DNA from: Oasisia sp. SBJ-2009
Taxonomy: Eukaryota; Annelida; Polychaeta; Sabellida; Siboglinidae
DNA: 64,000 bases
Direction of reading: 5' to 3'
Assembly: GCA_964017155.1 (NCBI GenBank)
Contig: OZ024857.1
Coordinates: 12,660,284 to 12,724,283 of the forward strand
Shown: positions 61,704 to 64,000 of the stretch, in pieces
How the letters are laid out: every line of letters begins with the position of its first letter
Position numbering within the stretch: position 1 is the stretch's first letter
Notes under the pieces: model-generated
Databases searched by the model: none
Told to the model about the DNA's origin: nothing
What the model saw: only the letters and a program-made list of their open reading frames with translations
Program-made: the position numbers and the translations under genes

Positions 61704-63807
61704 GTTGTTATAAGCAATGTGCATATTCCCCATGGCCAAAGTAACTATCGTTGTCATTGACACAGTGTGGTTTCAATGTAATATTTTATTTTCTCATACA
61801 TAAAGTGTTATGTCATAGGTTCATGATATGGTTGACTTTTTTCTCAAACCGCCAGCATTAAGTCTTATTTCCACCACACTACAGAATGCATTCCCAATGC
61901 TTATTTTTTACATCCTTCATTGCACCAAATGCAGACCAATTCCAATGAATATTGTCACTGAATACCATAATTCAACTTTTAGGAGCCAAGGCCATCTTGT
62001 CAGTCTAAAATCCTCATCAAGAGTGCCTGGAAGGTCAGTTTTTTATGGGGGGTGGGATAACTTTATAAGCTATGTATTATTTACTTAAAGAGGTATGTCA
62101 AGACTGAATACATGACATGAAAGAGGAATAAGTCATCTGTCTATCTATACCACTGAAACAATTGTCTGTCACTAGCTGTCCTCAAAGGAAAGTCCAAGAG
62201 GCATCAGGTTTTATGACAGGCTTACAGGAAGTGTGACTGGGGATGCCTTTGATGTGATATTGGCCTGTAAGCTCTGTGAGGATACAGCAATCATTGATCT
62301 ATTGTTCTGAGCATGTGCACTAATTGGGCTGTGTAATGGCATTACATTTGACAAGTTGTGTTACCTCACTTTTCTGAAATCCCCATTTTAAAGTGAAATA
62401 TGGACATTATTATGTAGGGTAGGAGTGACATAACCGTTTTTGTAAAAATAATTATTTCACAATATGGTAAAAACAGACTATGCATGTTTTTCTTGCAGAT
62501 TATATGGTTGGCTGTCACAGACATATTCTCTATGCATATATACGCAAGCTGTCAGTTGCAGTGTGGTCAGCACCTTAAGAGGGTTTTTGTTTATTTATAC
62601 AATATTGGCGCATAAAATAAGGCGTGGGTGGTCATTTGTAAAGTGGGTAAAACAAATACCAGATTAAGGGATGACATTGATTTTTTGGCCTCGTGCATGA
62701 TAAATAGGTAGCTTTCAAAAGAGCCTAAATTAAAGGTTTAAAAAAAATCCAAATTCCTAATAACTGGGTTAGAAAGCTCCATAGCAACATAAATGCTAGG
62801 TGCCATTTTTGCATTTCAGATGATGTTGCTGCTACAGAGGTGTGTGAGAAATGTAGTTTTGTCCACAAATGGTCACTGTTATGTGTGAATAAGTTCTTGA
62901 AAATGTAAATATATGCCAAATATGAAATTTGGTGCTAGTAATTGTATACCTTTACACAGGGGACACAAACAAAGTTATGATGGCTGGCACATGTATCGTG
63001 ACAGCTATTTTGATTTTTGTAGAAAAACAGAATCATTCATGCTGACTCTATGTATAGTTTAGTCTAAAAAAGACTCAATGCAAGCCATGTATCAACCTTA
63101 TTATGTTGGATTGACACTGTGTTGGTAAAAACAGGAGTTACTGTCTGCATCAGGACATATGCTTTGGGCATGGGCAATTTGAAGACTACTTATTAAACCT
63201 GGACATTGAAATAATGCTGAAGTCTACTTACTATTTTAAGTGGTGTAGAATGCTGTGGACTGTATATAATGAAGAGACTGCTGTCATTTCAGCGTTGATG
63301 ATGATATTTTTGTGTTGGAGGTTCTCTGCATGCGTGACTCAGATGTAACGCTCTTAACTGCATAGGCCAGGTAACTCAGCCATTCCTCCATTGTGGTCGC
63401 ATGTATTGGTATGTCTCGGCAAGTTGATCATGTATTTTGAAAAGGGCTATATACTGTATATTGAGTGTACAGACGCATTGCATTGAAATGTGCATGTTCA
63501 TGTATGTGCACACACATATGCGTGTATATAGGTACATGCACGCATACACGCGCGGGCACACACACACTCTGCCTGGTTTTGTCTAGTCATTATTTGCCTT
63601 GAGTAGCTGTGTCAGTCTTCATCCAACTGTGTTGAACCCAGTGAGTAAGGAGGCTCACCGAGTTGTCAAAGTTGTCAAAATTGTATATGTTATCTCCTTT
63701 TATCATAGTTATCACTGCTAATATGAAATATACCTTTTAGGCCATGTATTTTCTGCTTTATCAATGTGTGAAATAAAATATATGTCCTAATTACCATTTC
63801 AATGCCA
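61704..63807. repeat. Satellite unit 23 (recombinant of dimer members)
   Basis: The left part is full length like units 20 and 22, without the deletion; the right part has CTTGAAAATG near 62897 like units 19 and 21. It carries AAACAAATACC, a private change of the AAACCAATACC marker. Tract ends 63567 and contains ATATAGGTACATG. Confidence 0.92.
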
Positions 63808-64000
63808 GTTGTTATAAGCAATGTGCATATTCCCCATGGCCAAAGTAACTATCGTTGTCATTGACACAGTGTGGTTTCAATGTAATATTTTATTTTCTCA
63901 TACATAAAGTGTTATGTCATAGGTTCATGATATGGTTGACTTTTTTCTCAAACCGCCAGCATTAAGTCTTATTTCCACCACACTACAGAATGCATTCCCA
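63808..64000. repeat. Satellite unit 24 (partial, cut by window end)
   Basis: First 193 bp of a monomer of the right-domain type; the array continues beyond the window. Confidence 0.93.

Larger units (their letters stand above)
4985..64000. repeat. About 59 kb tandem satellite array, 2.1 kb monomer
   Basis: The same sequence recurs head-to-tail from 4985 to the right edge, with monomer starts (GTTGTTATAAGC...) at 5995, 10654, 12725, 14829, 16941, 19052, 23711, 25782, 27889, 30001, 34660, 36731, 38839, 40951, 45607, 47677, 49783, 51897, 54002, 55746, 57853, 59597, 61704 and 63808. Most units are 2,104-2,114 bp; units following a LINE are 2,070-2,071 bp and two are 1,744 bp. All units have one orientation. 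Open frames of 60-100 codons recur in every unit but show no recognisable domain. The first unit is incomplete (about 1,010 bp), so the array edge lies mid-monomer. Function unknown; a centromeric, subtelomeric or other heterochromatic satellite is possible. Confidence 0.97.

Noticed and set aside
6756..62667. A 61-69-codon plus-strand frame in each monomer (ending near FVKWVKK)
   Set aside because: It is conserved only as far as the monomers themselves are conserved. Short A-run indels change its end, and no recognisable domain is present.
5562..63567. A 63-codon minus-strand frame repeated in nearly every monomer (MCVCPRVHACMYVYTRICVC...)
   Set aside because: It is mostly the translation of the alternating purine-pyrimidine tract. 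Its persistence follows from array homogenisation and it has no domain or start context.
4985..64000. CRISPR array or bacterial insertion sequences
   Set aside because: Repeats are 2.1 kb, contiguous and without spacers. The reverse transcriptase is of the animal LINE type.
4985..64000. tRNA, 5S or other RNA genes inside the monomer
   Set aside because: I looked for cloverleaf-like stems and A/B-box patterns by eye and found none convincing. A covariance-model scan would settle it.

Overview
This window reads as non-coding, repeat-dominated DNA from an animal nuclear genome. The evidence is non-LTR (LINE) retrotransposon reverse transcriptase and endonuclease, a CR1-type ORF1 esterase remnant, an LTR-retrotransposon remnant, a long GT microsatellite and a long satellite array with higher-order structure. 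There are no bacterial-style operons, and I found no rRNA or tRNA gene. An aquatic invertebrate is my best guess, from the mix of repeat families, but the species cannot be read from the sequence.

Left part (1-4984), a patchwork of old elements. Positions 1-1634 hold a degenerate multi-copy hypothetical gene. Its 3' half (926-1301) is also present as a diverged inverted copy (217-571), with a GT/CA microsatellite inside the coding sequence of each copy. Positions 1797-2530 are about 2.5 copies of a roughly 280-320 bp repeat rich in GCCGCCAT/ATGGCGG palindromes. Positions 2764-2951 look like one 171 bp LTR plus primer-binding site on the minus strand. Positions 3049-4984 look like the 5' part of a CR1-like LINE on the minus strand: a 5' UTR with an internal tandem duplication, then a frameshifted ORF1 with a zinc-binding/coiled-coil start and an SGNH-esterase end.

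Right part (4985-64000), a head-to-tail satellite array of about 59 kb that runs off the window. The basic monomer is about 2.1 kb, with 25 full or partial units here. Each unit reaching that region carries one alternating purine-pyrimidine tract (24 in all). Two higher-order patterns are superimposed. From 8111 to 43063 the repeating unit is one 2.54 kb, 5'-truncated, minus-strand LINE plus four monomers. This period is exactly 10,949 bp twice (21166, 32115, 43064); the first period has one extra monomer (13,055 bp). From 54002 to 61703 the unit is a dimer of a 1,744 bp and a 2,107 bp monomer, with a period of exactly 3,851 bp.

All four LINE copies sit at the same monomer position with the same AGTT flanks and the same 5' truncation. 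They therefore arose from one insertion amplified with the satellite, not from four insertions. Each keeps a 498-codon reverse-transcriptase frame, while the endonuclease frame is truncated and shows a stepwise series of disabling mutations that orders the copies. Hybrid monomers (10653-25781, 61704-63807) show that unequal crossing-over reshaped the array.
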